From the NCBI RefSeq assembly GCF_014522325.1, contig NZ_CP041983.1, positions 1,116,001 to 1,180,000 on the forward strand: a DNA stretch of 64,000 bases. The letters are read 5' to 3'. The notes beneath the pieces were generated by a model. The model made no database searches. It was not told the origin of the DNA and saw only the letters and a program-made list of their open reading frames with translations. Of the stretch, positions 29,281 through 38,485 are shown one piece after another. Every line of letters starts with the position of its first letter. Within the stretch, counting starts at the first letter, position 1. Source of the DNA: Lactobacillus sp. PV012 (GTDB taxonomy: Bacteria > Bacillota > Bacilli > Lactobacillales > Lactobacillaceae). The translations under genes were made by a program, and so were the position numbers.

Positions 29281-29306
29281 TAGCACTAAAAGCAGTAGAG
29301 TGCTAA
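29280..29306 (+). promoter_or_regulatory. CIRCE element (HrcA operator) upstream of clpP
   Basis: TTAGCACTA-N9-GAGTGCTAA matches the CIRCE consensus TTAGCACTC-N9-GAGTGCTAA with one mismatch in the left arm. It lies at the predicted transcription start of clpP. No CtsR heptad repeat is seen. Confidence 0.92.
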
Positions 29307-29332
29307 TTTTAATTTTAAGGAGGTTATGTTTA

Positions 29333-29917
29333 ATGCTTGTACCTACAGTTATTGAACAAACCGCACGTGGAGAACGTGCTTATGATATTTATTCACGACT
29401 TTTAAAAGACAGAATTATTATGCTTAGTGGTGAAATTAATGACCAAATGGCTAATTCTATCATTGCACAACTTTTATTCTTAGATGCGCAAGATAACACA
29501 AAAGATATTTCATTATACATTAACTCACCAGGTGGTGTAATTACTTCTGGTCTTGCAATTATGGATACTATGAATTTCATCAAATCAGATGTTTCAACCA
29601 TTGCAATCGGAATGGCTGCTTCAATGGCATCTATTCTTTTGACTGCTGGAACTAAGGGTAAACGTTTTGCTTTACCAAACTCCACAGTTTTAATTCACCA
29701 ACCATTAGGTGGTGCTCAAGGTCAACAAACTGATATCCAAATTGCTGCCGAAGAAATCTTAAAGAGTCGTAAGAAATTAAACCAAATTTTACATGAAACT
29801 ACTGGTCAACCTTTAGATAAAATTCTTAAGGATACCGAACGTGATAATTATCTTACTGCTGAAGAAGCAAAAGATTATGGTTTAATTGACGAAATTTTAG
29901 TAAACAAGAAAAACTAG
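29333..29917 (+). CDS. clpP: ATP-dependent Clp protease proteolytic subunit ClpP
   Basis: Self-compartmentalised serine protease that works with ClpX/ClpC-type ATPases in protein quality control. The catalytic serine is in [11 protein letters not shown] near residue 97, the histidine in [13 protein letters not shown] near 122, and the aspartate in the C-terminal DERDNYLT-like region. The length of 194 aa from ATG 29333, nine bases after AAGGAGG, matches the family; the longer frame from 29300 has no site. It is a single-gene unit controlled by CIRCE. Confidence 0.97.
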   Translation: MLVPTVIEQTARGERAYDIYSRLLKDRIIMLSGEINDQMANSIIAQLLFLDAQDNTKDISLYINSPGGVITSGLAIMDTMNFIKSDVSTIAIGMAASMASILLTAGTKGKRFALPNSTVLIHQPLGGAQGQQTDIQIAAEEILKSRKKLNQILHETTGQPLDKILKDTERDNYLTAEEAKDYGLIDEILVNKKN

Positions 29918-29931
29918 TCTAAATATACATT

Positions 29932-29963
29932 AAAAGAGATGCTAGAGTCCTAGCATCTCTTTT
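29932..29963. terminator. Bidirectional terminator between clpP and whiA
   Basis: Fourteen-base stem (29932-29945 with 29950-29963, loop AGTC), with an A-run left and a T-run right, between convergent genes. Confidence 0.9.
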
Positions 29964-30902
29964 TTACTCATTTCTAATTTTTTCAGCCATCGAATGAAGT
30001 TTCTGAAAACGATGGTTAACTCCCGATTTTGAAATTGGTCCATCCGGAACCTGCGCAGCTACTTCTTTTAATGAGAGTTCTGGATTATCTAATCGAAAAC
30101 GAGCCAAAATTGATAATTTTTCAGGTAAACTATCTAATCCAACTGTTTGTTCTAAAACTTCTATATCTTCAACTTGCTTAGCTGCCGCATTAGCTGTCTT
30201 TTTGAGATTTGCTGTATCACAATTTACCAAACGATTAACAGAATTACGCATATCACGCATAATGCGTAAATCTTCAAAATTTAACATTGCATTGACTGCA
30301 CCAACAATATGAAGAAAATCTCCTATTTTTTCTGCTTCTTTTAAGTAAACAATATAGCCATTACGTCTTTTTGTCTTCTTTGCATTTAAATGAAAATAGC
30401 TATTAATCAATCTCAATAAATCATCGTTATGATTTTCATATAATGAATAAATCTCTAGGTGATACCGACTTGTTTCTGGATTATTAATACTTCCTGAAGC
30501 TAAAAACGCCCCGCGTAAATATGACATTGCTCTTTGGCGGGATTCTTTTATTTTTTCTGGAACTCCAGTAATAAAACCATGTTCTTCATCAATAATATCT
30601 AGATCTTTTAAAATTTCATTTACCATTTTTTGAAGCCGAACCAAATATTGATAGTTTTTCTTTAGTTTCATCTTTTTAGAGACAATTAATAGTGGTTCAA
30701 TTCCATACGCAGTTTTAATCAACGAAAAAATTCTCCGTGCTATAGCAGGATTTTCTGTGGTGATATCTAAACTAAATTGACGATTGTGGACACTTAATAT
30801 TCCATTCATTCGCAAAAAAGCGGCTAATTCTGCTTTAGCATGCTCTGGGTGCACAGGCAAACTTGTTAATTCTTTTTTTACATCACTTGCATATGATCCC
30901 AT
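29964..30902 (-). CDS. whiA: DNA-binding protein WhiA
   Basis: Gram-positive cell-division and chromosome-segregation protein. An N-terminal LAGLIDADG-like region (YLRGAFLASGSINNPE near 130) precedes a C-terminal helix-turn-helix about 255-310 (SLKEVAAQVPDGPISKSGVNHR). The length of 312 aa is normal. Its ATG shares one base with the yvcK stop (TAATG). rapZ-yvcK-whiA is a conserved operon. Confidence 0.95.
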   Translation of the reverse strand: MGSYASDVKKELTSLPVHPEHAKAELAAFLRMNGILSVHNRQFSLDITTENPAIARRIFSLIKTAYGIEPLLIVSKKMKLKKNYQYLVRLQKMVNEILKDLDIIDEEHGFITGVPEKIKESRQRAMSYLRGAFLASGSINNPETSRYHLEIYSLYENHNDDLLRLINSYFHLNAKKTKRRNGYIVYLKEAEKIGDFLHIVGAVNAMLNFEDLRIMRDMRNSVNRLVNCDTANLKKTANAAAKQVEDIEVLEQTVGLDSLPEKLSILARFRLDNPELSLKEVAAQVPDGPISKSGVNHRFQKLHSMAEKIRNE

Positions 30903-31933
30903 TATTTTTCTCTCTGCCTCCGTGCAAAGGCTTCAAAGGCCAAGTTTAAAATTTCATCTGCTACTTTTTTGCCATCATGAAAAACTAATCCACTTCTTTG
31001 ATCAATAAAATCAGAGGTTATTACACGACATCCTTGTTTTTTCAATCCCTGAAAATCATTTTTAACAGGGACAAGATACTCATCGTAATCCTCAGGATGA
31101 AATTTAGTCATATCAATTTTTGCCCCATTAACCAAGGCTGTATCAATATAATGACCACCTAAATGATCATTTAAAACTTTTACATGCTCAGCCGAAGTAA
31201 AATTATCTGTTTCACCACGTTGAGTCATGATATTACAAATATAAATTACTTCTGCTTTCGTTTTTCGAATTGCCTGTGCTAAGTTGGGAATCATTAAATT
31301 TGGCAAAATAGAAGTAAATAGGCTTCCAGGACCCAATACTACTGCATCTGCTTCCATAATAGCTGCTACTACTGGTAAAACTGCTTCTGGTTCCTTAGCA
31401 TGACTATCTGTTACCCAGACTCTCTTAATTCTTTTATTCTTTGAAGTGATTTCAGTTTCACCAACTTCTGTTGAACCATCAATAAATTCTGCATTTAAAG
31501 TTAAAGGTTCATTTGAAGCAGGGAAAATATGACCATCTACTTGCATCATTTTTGATAATCCTTGAACAGCATCAAAAATATTTCCTTTCATTTCATCCAG
31601 CGCTGCAATAATCAAATTACCTATTGCGTGCCCTGCAAAAAATGAGTCAGATGAATTAAAACGATATTGAAAAATATCTTTTTCCTCTTTTGGTAAATCA
31701 GATAAGGAAACTAATACATTTCTAATATCACCTGGTGGGACTACATTAATATAATCTCTAATTACACCAGATGATCCACCATCATCTGCCACAGTAACTA
31801 TCGCTGTTATATCCGCATTTCTTTCTTTTAAAGCATTTAAAATAACTGGAAGTCCCGTTCCTCCACCAATCACAGCAATTTTGGGGCGACGACCTTTTAT
31901 CACACGCACAATTCTATGCTTTTCCCAGGCCAT
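30902..31933 (-). CDS. yvcK: YvcK/GlmR, gluconeogenesis factor (CofD-like)
   Basis: Cytoplasmic UDP-GlcNAc-binding regulator of carbon flow into the cell wall, also called GlmR; in Bacillus it stimulates GlmS. The start region [19 protein letters not shown], the segment [16 protein letters not shown], and [16 protein letters not shown] are characteristic. The length of 343 aa is somewhat longer than usual because of about 15 basic N-terminal residues. It is the middle gene of rapZ-yvcK-whiA. Confidence 0.94.
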   Translation of the reverse strand: MAWEKHRIVRVIKGRRPKIAVIGGGTGLPVILNALKERNADITAIVTVADDGGSSGVIRDYINVVPPGDIRNVLVSLSDLPKEEKDIFQYRFNSSDSFFAGHAIGNLIIAALDEMKGNIFDAVQGLSKMMQVDGHIFPASNEPLTLNAEFIDGSTEVGETEITSKNKRIKRVWVTDSHAKEPEAVLPVVAAIMEADAVVLGPGSLFTSILPNLMIPNLAQAIRKTKAEVIYICNIMTQRGETDNFTSAEHVKVLNDHLGGHYIDTALVNGAKIDMTKFHPEDYDEYLVPVKNDFQGLKKQGCRVITSDFIDQRSGLVFHDGKKVADEILNLAFEAFARRQREK

Positions 31934-31947
31934 TTACCTCATCCTCT

Positions 31948-32823
31948 CTAATTATGTAAATACCGATTAATTTCGCGGTGAGAAATGTCCACATCATATT
32001 TTTTAGCTAAATCAAGCGCTAATTGTCTAGCAATTGAGACGCTTCTATGTTGACCACCAGTACAACCAATCGCAATTGTTAGTTTCTTTTTTCCTTCTTT
32101 AATATATCCTGGAATGGCTACTTTAAGCATATCAAGAAATTTTTCATAAAAAACTTGAGTCTCTTGCTTACTCATTACATAATCAAATACTCGCCGATCT
32201 AACCCTGTAAAAGGCTTTAATTGAGGAATATAAAAAGGATTAGGCAAAAAACGCACATCCATTACAATATCTGCATCAATTGGCATCCCATATTTAAAGC
32301 CAAAACTCATTACTTCAATCGTAAAACTATCGTTTTGGCTTTCATTAAACTCTTCTTCTAGCTTAGTCCTCAATTGTTTAGGTGTTAGATCTGAAGTATC
32401 AATTATTAAATTTGAAACATTCTTTATTCCATTCAAAATGCCTCTTTCTTCCTGGATTCCATCTAACAAGCGACCCTTTTGGGCTAAAGGTGGCAAACGT
32501 CTTGTTTCTTTATAACGTGCCACAAGCGCATCATCAGATGCGTCAAGGAAAACAATGGTAGATTGAACATTTTGACTGTCTTCCAATGAATTAACTTCAT
32601 CTACTAAGTCCTTATAAAAGCTTTTTACTCTTAAATCAATTACAACAGCGACTTTATTAAAATCGTTTGAATTATTGATTAATTCCCAAAAACTACCTAA
32701 TAGTTCTGGAGGTAAATTATCTACGACAAAATACCCCATGTCTTCAAGTGATTTAATAGCTACAGTTTTTCCTGCGCCACTCATTCCTGTCACAATTAAT
32801 AGTTGTTTCTTTTTATCAGACAT
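31948..32823 (-). CDS. rapZ: RapZ (YvcJ) nucleotide-binding protein
   Basis: P-loop protein; the enteric homologue is the RNase adaptor for the GlmZ sRNA, while in Gram-positives it is a GTPase/ATPase of less defined role. Walker A is GMSGAGKT near residue 15, and the C-terminal signature GCTGGQHRSVSIARQL is intact. The length of 291 aa is normal, with GGAGG seven bases before the ATG. It is the first gene of rapZ-yvcK-whiA. Confidence 0.95.
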   Translation of the reverse strand: MSDKKKQLLIVTGMSGAGKTVAIKSLEDMGYFVVDNLPPELLGSFWELINNSNDFNKVAVVIDLRVKSFYKDLVDEVNSLEDSQNVQSTIVFLDASDDALVARYKETRRLPPLAQKGRLLDGIQEERGILNGIKNVSNLIIDTSDLTPKQLRTKLEEEFNESQNDSFTIEVMSFGFKYGMPIDADIVMDVRFLPNPFYIPQLKPFTGLDRRVFDYVMSKQETQVFYEKFLDMLKVAIPGYIKEGKKKLTIAIGCTGGQHRSVSIARQLALDLAKKYDVDISHREINRYLHN

Positions 32824-32846
32824 TGCATTGCCTCCTTAACGAATTA

Positions 32847-32855
32847 ATTATAACA
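32847..32855 (-). promoter_or_regulatory. Extended -10 promoter of rapZ-yvcK-whiA
   Basis: The minus strand reads TGTTATAAT about 25 bases before the rapZ ATG. An 11-base GC-rich inverted repeat (ACACC-G-GGTGT, 32855-32865) lies directly upstream in the -10/-35 spacer. Confidence 0.65.
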
Positions 32856-32877
32856 CACCGGGTGTTTCTTTTTTAGG

Positions 32878-32911
32878 TAAAAAAAAGCCATCTCCTCATT
32901 CGAGAAGATGG
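32878..32911 (-). terminator. Terminator of the DUF308 gene
   Basis: Ten-position stem CCATCTTCTC/GAGGAGATGG on the minus strand (one mismatch) followed by eight or more T. Confidence 0.88.
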
Positions 32912-32918
32912 TTCCCTT

Positions 32919-33461
32919 TTAACGATGCATAAATGCTACAAAAATTTCGTTAAATCCAAATACCATTAGCCAGAATGCTACTAAATATACCAAAGTAATA
33001 GCAGCAAGTAATGGATTAAAAAGTAACACAATTGCGATCACTAAACTAATGATTCCTAAAACTAAACTTAAGATAAAGTAACCATTTGAATAACCTCTTA
33101 AGTGCCATGAAAAGATGATGCCTATAATTGAATCTGCTAAAAACCAAATTGCAAATAGAATTGCTAAGCTTAAGCCACCAATTTCGTTGAAAAAGAGAAA
33201 TAAAATTCCAACAATTATATCTAGAATTCCTGAAATTAAAGTTACCCAGCTACGAGAGAAAAATTCACGAAATCTCGCATAGGCAGAAATCCACATAATT
33301 CCTTGTAAAATAGATAAAATTCCAAAAACAAATACAAAGGCTGTTAATCCTTTACCTGGATATCTTAAAAGTAAAAATGAAGCAATTACTAATAAGATAC
33401 CTGCAACAAATGCGCCCCAATCAAATCCACGTGGACGCTCACTACTAGAAAAATTATTCAT
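32919..33461 (-). CDS. DUF308/HdeD-family membrane protein
   Basis: A 180-aa protein with six closely spaced hydrophobic helices (starting near residues 15, 40, 72, 97, 125 and 150) and short polar loops, the pattern of the HdeD/DUF308 family. Enteric HdeD is linked to acid tolerance, but the function here is unknown. It is a single-gene unit with a TAGGAGG site and its own terminator. Confidence 0.8.
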   Translation of the reverse strand: MNNFSSSERPRGFDWGAFVAGILLVIASFLLLRYPGKGLTAFVFVFGILSILQGIMWISAYARFREFFSRSWVTLISGILDIIVGILFLFFNEIGGLSLAILFAIWFLADSIIGIIFSWHLRGYSNGYFILSLVLGIISLVIAIVLLFNPLLAAITLVYLVAFWLMVFGFNEIFVAFMHR

Positions 33462-33525
33462 TTAAATATCCTCCTAGTATATTATTTTACCTTGCTTGCT
33501 AGGTTAATTGCAACTTACTGTTATT

Positions 33526-36357
33526 TTAATTTTCCTCACTTAACTTTTTATCTCGTTCCAAAACCGCCTTTAAATATTGACCTGTATAGCTTTCTTTTAC
33601 CTTTACAATTTCTTCTGGAGTGCCTGTAGCAATAACTTGACCTCCGCCTTCGCCACCTTCTGGGCCTAAATCAATTAACCAATCGGCTGTTTTTATGACA
33701 TCTAGATTGTGTTCAATAATTAAGACAGTATTTCCTTCATCTACCAATCGTTGCAAAACTTCCAATAATCTCTTGATATCATCAGTATGAAGTCCAGTTG
33801 TTGGTTCATCAAGAATATAAAAATTATTTCCAGTTGAAAGTTTTTGTAATTCAGCTGCTAACTTCATTCTTTGAGCTTCTCCACCAGATAATGTAGTTGC
33901 CGATTGACCTAACTTAACGTATCCTAATCCTACATCAACAATAGTTTGTAATTTTCGGTGGATCTTAGGAATATTCTTAAAAAATTCAGTTGCTTCATTA
34001 ATTGTCATATCTAAAACTTGCGCAATAGTTTTATCACGATAAGTAACTTCTAAAGTTTCGGAATTATAGCGAGTTCCGTGACATACTTCACAAGGAACAT
34101 AAACGTCGGGTAAAAAGTTCATCTCAATTTTGATAATTCCATCCCCATGACAAGCTTCACATCTTCCACCTTTTACATTAAATGAAAAACGGGCCTTAGT
34201 ATAACCTCGCATTTTTGCTTCATTTGTTTGGGCAAAAAGAGTTCGAATATCATCAAAAACACTTGTATAAGTAGCTGGATTACTTCTTGGAGTACGACCA
34301 ATTGGGCTTTGATCAATATCAATAATTTTTTCGATATTTTTATAGCCACGAATTGACTTAAACTTACCAGGTTTAGCAGAATTATTATTTAATTTTTTAG
34401 CTAAGGCTCTTTTTAAAATTGTATTTACTAAAGTAGATTTTCCTGACCCGGATACTCCTGTTACAACCGTCATCTTTCCTAATGGAAAATCAACATCAAT
34501 ATTTTTTAGATTATTTTCTTGAGCTCCAGTAATTGTAATTTTCTTTCCATTTCCTTTTCTACGCTCTAAAGGTACTGGAATAAATTTTTTACCTGATAAG
34601 TATTGCCCAGTTAAAGACTGAGGATTATTCATTACCTCTTCAGGGGTTCCAGCTGCCATTACTTGACCTCCAAACTGGCCAGCCCCTGGTCCCATATCAA
34701 TTAAATAATCGGCTTCTTTCATTGTTTCATCATCATGTTCTACAACAATTAAAGAATTACCAAGATCACGCATTTTTTTTAAGGAGGCAATTAAACGATC
34801 ATTGTCTCTTTGGTGTAAACCAATCGAAGGTTCATCTAAAATATACATTACCCCTGATAAATTTGAACCAATTTGGGTTGCTAAGCGAATTCTTTGGGCT
34901 TCTCCTCCCGATAGGGTACCTGCAGAACGTGAAAGAGTTAAGTAATCTAAACCAACATTTTCTAAGAATGTTAAACGATCTTTAACTTCTTTTAAAATTG
35001 GTTTAGCAATTAAAGTCTTTTGCTCACTCAATTTAACCGACTTAAAAAAACCAAGGGATTTTTCAATTGCCAAATCTGATGCTTCCGCGATATCTTTACC
35101 ATTTATTTTAACTGCTAAAGCTTTTTCATTTAAACGTTTTCCATGGCAAACAGTACAAGTAAGTTCAGTCATATACTTGCCCATTACATCCCTCATAAAT
35201 TTAGACATTGGATGATGATAGCGACGTTCAATATTATTTAAAATTCCCTCAAATTCTTGCGTAGTATCATTAACACCAAAATCACCCTCTAAATGATAGT
35301 TAATCTTTTCTTTTGAGCCATACAAAATGATATCTCGCTGCTTTTTAGATAATTTTTTAAAGGGAACATCCATTGGGATATCTAAAGCCTCGCATGTTTG
35401 CTTTAACATATCAAAATAGTAATTTGAATTGGCCCATGGTACTAATGCACCTTGATTTAAAGTTTTATCTTTATCAGGAATCACCAAATCTTCATCAACA
35501 GCTAATTTCATCCCTAATCCATCACATGCTTCACATGCTCCAAAGGGTGCATTAAATGAAAAAAGCCGTGGTTCCATTTCACCTACACTAAACCCACATT
35601 TTGGACAAGCGTAGTATTCTGAAAAGTTAAGTTTTTCACCACCAATAACATCTACATCCATGTATCCTTCTGAAAGGCGGAGGGCTGCTTCAACTGAATC
35701 AAACAAACGACTCTTGATACTTTCTTTGACAATCAAACGGTCTACTACAATATCAATAGAGTGACGCTTATTTTTATCAAGATCAAATTCTTCACTGATA
35801 TCATGCATTTCTCCATCAACAATTACTCGTACGTACCCTGCTCTTTGAATCTTTTTAAAAACTTCTTTATGAGCACCACGCTTTTGACGAATAACAGGAG
35901 ATAAAATTTGAATTTTACTTCTTTCTGGCAAAGCCATAATTTGATCCACCATCTGATCAACACTTTGTTTTTGAATCAAAGTACCATCATTAGGACAAAT
36001 TGGATCTCCTACTCTTGCCCATAAAAGACGTAAATAATCATTAATTTCAGTTACTGTTCCCACTGTTGAACGGGGATTGTGAGATGTCGTTTTTTGATCA
36101 ATTGAAATTGCTGGATTTAAACCATCAATTGAATCGACATCTGCTTTATCCATTTGACCCAAAAATTGACGAGCATAACTAGAAAGTGATTCAACATATC
36201 GACGTCTTCCTTCAGCATACAGGGTATCAAAGGCCAAAGAACTCTTCCCAGATCCTGACAAACCAGTAATAACTACCAATTTATCTTTAGGAATTGTAAC
36301 ATCAATATCTTTTAAATTGTGTTCTCTGGCGCCCCGTACGACAATCTTATTTTCCAT
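33526..36357 (-). CDS. uvrA: Excinuclease ABC subunit A
   Basis: Damage-sensing ATPase of nucleotide excision repair. It has two ABC modules with Walker A GLSGSGKSSLAFDT near residue 31 and GVSGSGKST near 640, and signatures LSGGEAQRIRLATQIG and LSGGEAQRMKLAAELQ. Zinc-binding cysteine pairs CPKCGF...CEACDG and CEACHG...CEVCHG are intact. The length of 943 aa is normal. It is 16 bases after uvrB, in one operon. Confidence 0.97.
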   Translation of the reverse strand: MENKIVVRGAREHNLKDIDVTIPKDKLVVITGLSGSGKSSLAFDTLYAEGRRRYVESLSSYARQFLGQMDKADVDSIDGLNPAISIDQKTTSHNPRSTVGTVTEINDYLRLLWARVGDPICPNDGTLIQKQSVDQMVDQIMALPERSKIQILSPVIRQKRGAHKEVFKKIQRAGYVRVIVDGEMHDISEEFDLDKNKRHSIDIVVDRLIVKESIKSRLFDSVEAALRLSEGYMDVDVIGGEKLNFSEYYACPKCGFSVGEMEPRLFSFNAPFGACEACDGLGMKLAVDEDLVIPDKDKTLNQGALVPWANSNYYFDMLKQTCEALDIPMDVPFKKLSKKQRDIILYGSKEKINYHLEGDFGVNDTTQEFEGILNNIERRYHHPMSKFMRDVMGKYMTELTCTVCHGKRLNEKALAVKINGKDIAEASDLAIEKSLGFFKSVKLSEQKTLIAKPILKEVKDRLTFLENVGLDYLTLSRSAGTLSGGEAQRIRLATQIGSNLSGVMYILDEPSIGLHQRDNDRLIASLKKMRDLGNSLIVVEHDDETMKEADYLIDMGPGAGQFGGQVMAAGTPEEVMNNPQSLTGQYLSGKKFIPVPLERRKGNGKKITITGAQENNLKNIDVDFPLGKMTVVTGVSGSGKSTLVNTILKRALAKKLNNNSAKPGKFKSIRGYKNIEKIIDIDQSPIGRTPRSNPATYTSVFDDIRTLFAQTNEAKMRGYTKARFSFNVKGGRCEACHGDGIIKIEMNFLPDVYVPCEVCHGTRYNSETLEVTYRDKTIAQVLDMTINEATEFFKNIPKIHRKLQTIVDVGLGYVKLGQSATTLSGGEAQRMKLAAELQKLSTGNNFYILDEPTTGLHTDDIKRLLEVLQRLVDEGNTVLIIEHNLDVIKTADWLIDLGPEGGEGGGQVIATGTPEEIVKVKESYTGQYLKAVLERDKKLSEEN

Positions 36358-36373
36358 TTCTTAACCACCTTTC

Positions 36374-38371
36374 TTATTTCTTTAAATCCATAATTGCATC
36401 TCTTAAATTAGCTGCTTCTTCAAAATTAAGTTTTTTAGCTGCTTCTTGCATTTGTTGAGTTAGATTTTTAATCATAGTTTCTTTTTGTTTAGCTGTCAAC
36501 TCATCAAAGTTAAGTTCAGCAAAGCTCTTTTCCTTTTCTGTTTTACTATTTGTGGTCTTAGTTGCAGAAATTAAATCTTGAATTGGCTTAATAATTGTTT
36601 TAGGAGTAATATTATATTTCTCATTAAAAGCCATTTGCAAAGTACGCCGACGCTGGGTTTCATCAATCGCTTCTCGCATTGAGTCAGTAATTTTATCTGC
36701 ATACATGATAACTTCCCCATTTGCATTTCTAGCTGCACGACCAATTGTTTGAATTAAAGGACGTGTTGAGCGGAGAAATCCTTCTTTATCAGCATCTAAA
36801 ATTCCTACTAACGAAACCTCTGGAACGTCAATTCCTTCTCTTAGCAAGTTAATTCCAATCAAAACATCAAATTTCCCTAAACGTAGGTCACGAATAATTT
36901 GCATTCGCTCTAATGTTTTAATATCAGAGTGAAGATAGCGGACCTTTATTCCTAAATCCTTTAAATAATCCGTTAAGTCTTCGGCCATCTTTTTAGTCAA
37001 AGTTGTTACAAAGACACGCTCATTTTTGTCGATTCGTTTATTAATTTCCCCAACTAAGTCATCAATCTGTCCTTCAATTGGGCGTACATCAATCTTGGGA
37101 TCTAATAGTCCTGTTGGACGAATAATTTGTTCAACCACTTTATCAGTTCGATTTAATTCATAATCTCCTGGAGTAGCAGAAACATACATAATTTGATTGA
37201 CATGTTTTTCAAATTCTTCTAATTTTAAAGGACGATTATCTAGGGCTGAAGGTAGTCTAAATCCATAATCTATCAATGTTTCTTTACGCTTGCGGTCTCC
37301 ATTATACATTGCCTTTACTTCCGGCATTGTAGCATGCGATTCATCTACCAAAATTAAAAAATCATCTGGAAAGAAGTCGAGTAAAGTGTATGGAGGTTGA
37401 CCTGGTTTACGCCCATCAAAATGGCGAGAATAGTTTTCTACCCCATTTGTGTAGCCAACTTCGCTAAGCATTTCAATATCATACGTTGTTCTTTGCTTTA
37501 TTCTTTGTGCTTCAAGCAGTTTTCCTTTTCCTTCAAAGTCTTTTACTTGAATATCTAATTCATCTTTAATTGAATTTAAAGCCTTGGTCATGCGCTCTTC
37601 ATTCGTCATAAAGTGAGTAGCTGGAAAAAGTGAAATTTGTTCCCTTTCACCTATTATTTCTCCAGTTAATGAATCTAATTCAACGATTCTGTCAATATCA
37701 TCGCCAAAAAACTCTACTCGATAAGAATGCTTTGAGTTACCAGCTGGGAAAATTTCCACACTATCTCCACGAACTCTAAAGCGTCCACGTTGGAAATCAA
37801 TATCATTACGGTCGTATTGAATATTTACCAAATCACGCAATAAATTATCGCGCCCATATTCATCCCCCTCATGAAGTGAAAGTACACTTTTAGCATATTC
37901 ATTTGGGTCACCTAAACCAAAAATAGATGAAACTGATGCTACTACAATTACATCATTACGTTCCATTAAAGCTGAGGTAGCTGCATGTCGCAATTGATCA
38001 ATTTCATCATTAATGGAAGAATCTTTTTCAATGTAAGTATCAGAACTTGGTACATAAGCTTCTGGTTGATAATAGTCATAATATGAGACAAAGTACTCTA
38101 CGGCATTCTTAGGAAAGAATTGCTTAAATTCTCCATATAATTGTCCTACTAATGTTTTATTATGCGACAACACCAAAGTAGGTTTATTTAACTTAGCAAT
38201 TACATTGGCCATGGTAAAGGTCTTTCCAGTCCCAGTAGCACCTTGCAAAATTTGTTCTTTAGTACCTGTTTGAAAATTATGTGTTAACTGATCAATCGCT
38301 TGCTGCTGATCTCCAGCCGGTTTAAACTTAGATACCAATTCAAATTTACGATCTTTTTGTCTTTTTATCAT
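36374..38371 (-). CDS. uvrB: Excinuclease ABC subunit B
   Basis: Helicase-like damage-verification subunit. Walker A is [10 protein letters not shown] near residue 42, the beta-hairpin [12 protein letters not shown] near 95, DEAD-like DESHATMPE near 340, and a C-terminal UVR motif for UvrC contact ends the protein. ATG 38371 (665 aa) is preferred over GTG 38380 because TAGGTGG is the ribosome site and contains that GTG. A LexA-like box lies about 90 bases upstream. Confidence 0.96.
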   Translation of the reverse strand: MIKRQKDRKFELVSKFKPAGDQQQAIDQLTHNFQTGTKEQILQGATGTGKTFTMANVIAKLNKPTLVLSHNKTLVGQLYGEFKQFFPKNAVEYFVSYYDYYQPEAYVPSSDTYIEKDSSINDEIDQLRHAATSALMERNDVIVVASVSSIFGLGDPNEYAKSVLSLHEGDEYGRDNLLRDLVNIQYDRNDIDFQRGRFRVRGDSVEIFPAGNSKHSYRVEFFGDDIDRIVELDSLTGEIIGEREQISLFPATHFMTNEERMTKALNSIKDELDIQVKDFEGKGKLLEAQRIKQRTTYDIEMLSEVGYTNGVENYSRHFDGRKPGQPPYTLLDFFPDDFLILVDESHATMPEVKAMYNGDRKRKETLIDYGFRLPSALDNRPLKLEEFEKHVNQIMYVSATPGDYELNRTDKVVEQIIRPTGLLDPKIDVRPIEGQIDDLVGEINKRIDKNERVFVTTLTKKMAEDLTDYLKDLGIKVRYLHSDIKTLERMQIIRDLRLGKFDVLIGINLLREGIDVPEVSLVGILDADKEGFLRSTRPLIQTIGRAARNANGEVIMYADKITDSMREAIDETQRRRTLQMAFNEKYNITPKTIIKPIQDLISATKTTNSKTEKEKSFAELNFDELTAKQKETMIKNLTQQMQEAAKKLNFEEAANLRDAIMDLKK

Positions 38372-38404
38372 CTCAGCCACCTACTTTCAATTTAACACTG
38401 CAAA

Positions 38405-38430
38405 AAAAGCTGGACTAAAGTCCAACTTTT
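38405..38430 (-). terminator. Terminator of the phosphosugar mutase gene, in the uvrB leader region
   Basis: Twelve-position stem (38405-38416 with 38419-38430, two-base loop, one G-T pair) and seven T on the minus strand. It lies between the LexA-box promoter region and the uvrB start. Confidence 0.82.
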
Positions 38431-38436
38431 TATTTA

Positions 38437-38465
38437 TCTATAATAATTTTACTACATCGAACAAA
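38437..38465 (-). promoter_or_regulatory. Candidate uvrB promoter
   Basis: On the minus strand TTGTTC (38460-38465), roughly 17 bases, then TATAGA (38437-38442). The -35 lies inside the LexA-like box. Confidence 0.5.
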
Positions 38466-38471
38466 TTTTCG
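38458..38471. promoter_or_regulatory. LexA-like SOS box upstream of uvrBA
   Basis: CGAAC-AAAT-TTTCG matches the Gram-positive LexA/DinR consensus CGAAC-N4-GTTCG at nine of ten fixed positions and overlaps the predicted -35. Confidence 0.75.
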
Positions 38472-38485
38472 CACTAAATAATGTT

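Noticed and set aside
29240..29335. CtsR heptad operator upstream of clpP
   Set aside because: No AGGTCAAA-type direct repeat is present; only CIRCE is seen.
29389..29685. Minus-strand open frame inside clpP
   Set aside because: It is antisense to a well-conserved gene, has no ribosome site and no recognisable protein.
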